From NCBI GenBank assembly GCA_900765235.1, contig CAAFRK010000031.1, positions 1-7,609 on the forward strand: a DNA stretch of 7,609 nt, read 5' to 3'. Below the pieces are notes generated by a model that searched no databases, was not told the origin of the DNA, and saw only the letters and a program-made list of their open reading frames with translations. This stretch comes from an uncultured Veillonella sp. (GTDB lineage: Bacteria; Bacillota_C; Negativicutes; Veillonellales; Veillonellaceae). Every line of letters begins with the position of its first letter. The stretch's first letter is position 1. Positions 6,421 to 7,609 of this stretch are shown in pieces. The position numbers and the translations under genes were made by a program.

Positions 6421-7229
6421 AACCATTAGTGCTTATGCGCGGAGGCGGAGATATCGCTTCTGGCGCTGTATATAGATTGAAACGTGCAGGCTATCCTGTG
6501 GTGATTAACGAAATCGCCATTCCTACCATGATTCGCCGTGAAGTATGTTATGGTAATGCTGTACATCGTGGAGAAATGATTTTGGAACGCTTTGTAGCAC
6601 GTCATGTAGCCCTTAGCGAAGTAGCAGATACGTTGGCACAAGGTGTTATTCCCGTTGTGACTAGTTCATATGAAGAGCTACTAGACACATTGAAGCCAGC
6701 TATTGTTGTAGATGGTATTTTAAGTAAAAAGAATCTTGGCACCAAACGTGATGATGCAGATCTCGTCATTGGTGTGGGGCCTGGATTTACTGCAGGGCAT
6801 GATGTGGATGTTGTTATTGAAACCATGCGCGGTCATTACTTAGGTCGTTGCATCTATGATGGTCCAGCGCAGCCTAATACGGGGATTCCCGGTAATGTAG
6901 GTGGTTATACTCATGAACGTGTTATTCACTCATCAAAGGCTGGTCTGTTTACAGCTAAGCGCCATATCGGCGATTCTGTACAAGCTAATGAAGTCATTGG
7001 TTATGTAGATAAAGAGCCAGTGCGGGCAAAAATTACAGGTATTCTTAGAGGTATTCTTAAAAGCGGACTCATCGTATCCGACCATTTTAAATTGGCCGAT
7101 GTAGATGCTCGTTGTGAAGAAGCTCATTGTTATAGTATTTCAGATAAATCCCTTGCCGTTGGTGGCGGTGTTTTAGAAGCTGTTACTGCATGGGAGTATG
7201 AAAGGAATCAAGATGGAAACGATCTATGA
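6417..7229 (+). CDS. yqeB: YqeB/EF2563-family selenium-dependent molybdenum hydroxylase system protein
   Basis: The 270-residue protein matches the YqeB (EF2563) family, a marker of the selenium-dependent molybdenum hydroxylase system. Motifs are RGGGDIASG (8-16, a nucleotide-binding-like glycine loop), MIRREV (38-43), VIGVGPGFTAGHDVD (117-131), and the C-terminal SDKSLAVGGGVLEA (242-255). Residues about 176-220 read like a small beta-barrel of the biotinyl/lipoyl type (GLFTAKRHIGDSV and then AKITGILRG) but without the modified-lysine motif. I recall the E. coli YqeB as a longer protein with an XdhC-like part; here that function is a separate gene next door. The biochemical role is unknown, and delivery or activation of selenium for the Mo site is the published idea. 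The ATG overlaps the mocA stop by 4 nt, with GTGAGG (6407-6412) 4 nt upstream, and its end overlaps the next gene by 17 nt. Confidence 0.87.
   Translation: MKPLVLMRGGGDIASGAVYRLKRAGYPVVINEIAIPTMIRREVCYGNAVHRGEMILERFVARHVALSEVADTLAQGVIPVVTSSYEELLDTLKPAIVVDGILSKKNLGTKRDDADLVIGVGPGFTAGHDVDVVIETMRGHYLGRCIYDGPAQPNTGIPGNVGGYTHERVIHSSKAGLFTAKRHIGDSVQANEVIGYVDKEPVRAKITGILRGILKSGLIVSDHFKLADVDARCEEAHCYSISDKSLAVGGGVLEAVTAWEYERNQDGNDL
7201..7206 (+). promoter_or_regulatory. Ribosome binding site fixing the XdhC/CoxI gene start
   Basis: AAAGGA lies 6 nt before the ATG at 7213, inside the end of yqeB. It supports a start that overlaps yqeB by 17 nt, rather than the in-frame GTG 7231 or ATG 7234 beyond the yqeB stop. 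Confidence 0.55.
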
Positions 7230-7609
7230 TGTGATGAAAGACCGTCTTCAGCTTACAGAAACTACGTTGATGGTTACTGTTTTGTCTGGTCCGCGTCAAG
7301 GGGATAAGACAATTTATGCTGAAGATGGTAGTGTTTTGTATGGCACACCAATTGAAGGCTTTATGGTAGATAAAGCAAAGCTTAATTCTTTGTGCATGGT
7401 AGGCGAAGCGGAATGTTTCGTACAACCTGTAGAAAATGATCCATCTGTCCTCGTATTGGGTGCGGGTCATGTGAGCCGTGCTATTACCGATTTATTATTA
7501 TTTATCGGGTGTCGTGTAACCGTTGTAGATGATCGCCCAGAATATGTAGTTCCTGAATTCTTTGACGAGCGCGTAACTCGTAAATGCTTGCCCTTAGAAA
7601 ACTTTAAAA
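7213..7609 (+). CDS. XdhC/CoxI-family molybdenum cofactor maturation protein (5' part; cut by window edge)
   Basis: The gene runs off the right edge after 132 codons. XdhC/CoxI proteins bind the Mo cofactor, protect it and help sulfurate and insert it into molybdenum hydroxylases. Residues 1 to about 70 correspond to a reduced XdhC/CoxI N-terminal domain: LMVTVLSGP (19-27) and then YAEDGSVLYGTPIEGFM (35-51), which occupies the place of the usual dG-x-GTIGGGxLE block. A Rossmann domain begins at VLVLGAGHVSRA (79-90) with VTVVDDRPEYV (102-112), typical of the XdhC C-terminal domain. The Rossmann motif starts unusually early, so the N-terminal domain is short. The glycine-rich block is degenerate, which may reflect a split of labour with YqeB. 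Last visible gene of the operon; further genes may follow. Confidence 0.82.
   Translation, partial: METIYDVMKDRLQLTETTLMVTVLSGPRQGDKTIYAEDGSVLYGTPIEGFMVDKAKLNSLCMVGEAECFVQPVENDPSVLVLGAGHVSRAITDLLLFIGCRVTVVDDRPEYVVPEFFDERVTRKCLPLENFK

Overview
The window is most likely from a low-GC Gram-negative Firmicute of the Negativicutes, with Veillonella as my best guess. The basis is the AT-leaning codon use, strong AAGGAGG ribosome-binding sites, tight operon packing, and a three-subunit molybdenum hydroxylase. From memory, its subunit sizes match the trimeric, molybdopterin-cytosine-dinucleotide (MCD) xanthine dehydrogenase described from Veillonella atypica. No rRNA or other taxonomic marker is present, so the genus is an inference.

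Layout. Positions 1-215 hold the last 70 codons of a YfbR-type 5'-deoxynucleotidase on the plus strand. A strong hairpin with flanking A and T runs at 222-252 ends it, and probably also ends the convergent gene queG (330-1208, minus strand), a short epoxyqueuosine reductase. Positions 1209-1359 are a divergent intergenic region with a good sigma-70-type promoter for the plus strand and a 19-bp near-palindrome upstream of it. From 1360 to the right edge runs one tightly packed plus-strand operon: FAD subunit, 2Fe-2S subunit and molybdopterin subunit of a xanthine dehydrogenase-family enzyme, then YqeC-like, MocA-like, YqeB-like and XdhC/CoxI-like maturation proteins. The last is cut by the window edge. 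No terminator is seen inside the operon.

How the genes work together. The first three genes encode the catalytic heterotrimer: electrons go from the substrate at Mo through two 2Fe-2S clusters to FAD. The next genes mature its cofactor. MocA should add CMP to molybdopterin to give MCD, and XdhC-family proteins bind and modify or insert the Mo cofactor. YqeC and YqeB mark the family of molybdenum hydroxylases proposed to carry a labile, non-selenocysteine selenium ligand. No in-frame UGA is present in the enzyme subunits, so any selenium would be a cofactor. The main point of interest is that this may be a selenium-dependent purine (xanthine-type) hydroxylase encoded together with most of its maturation set. 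The system type is known; the substrate and selenium dependence of this copy cannot be read from sequence alone.
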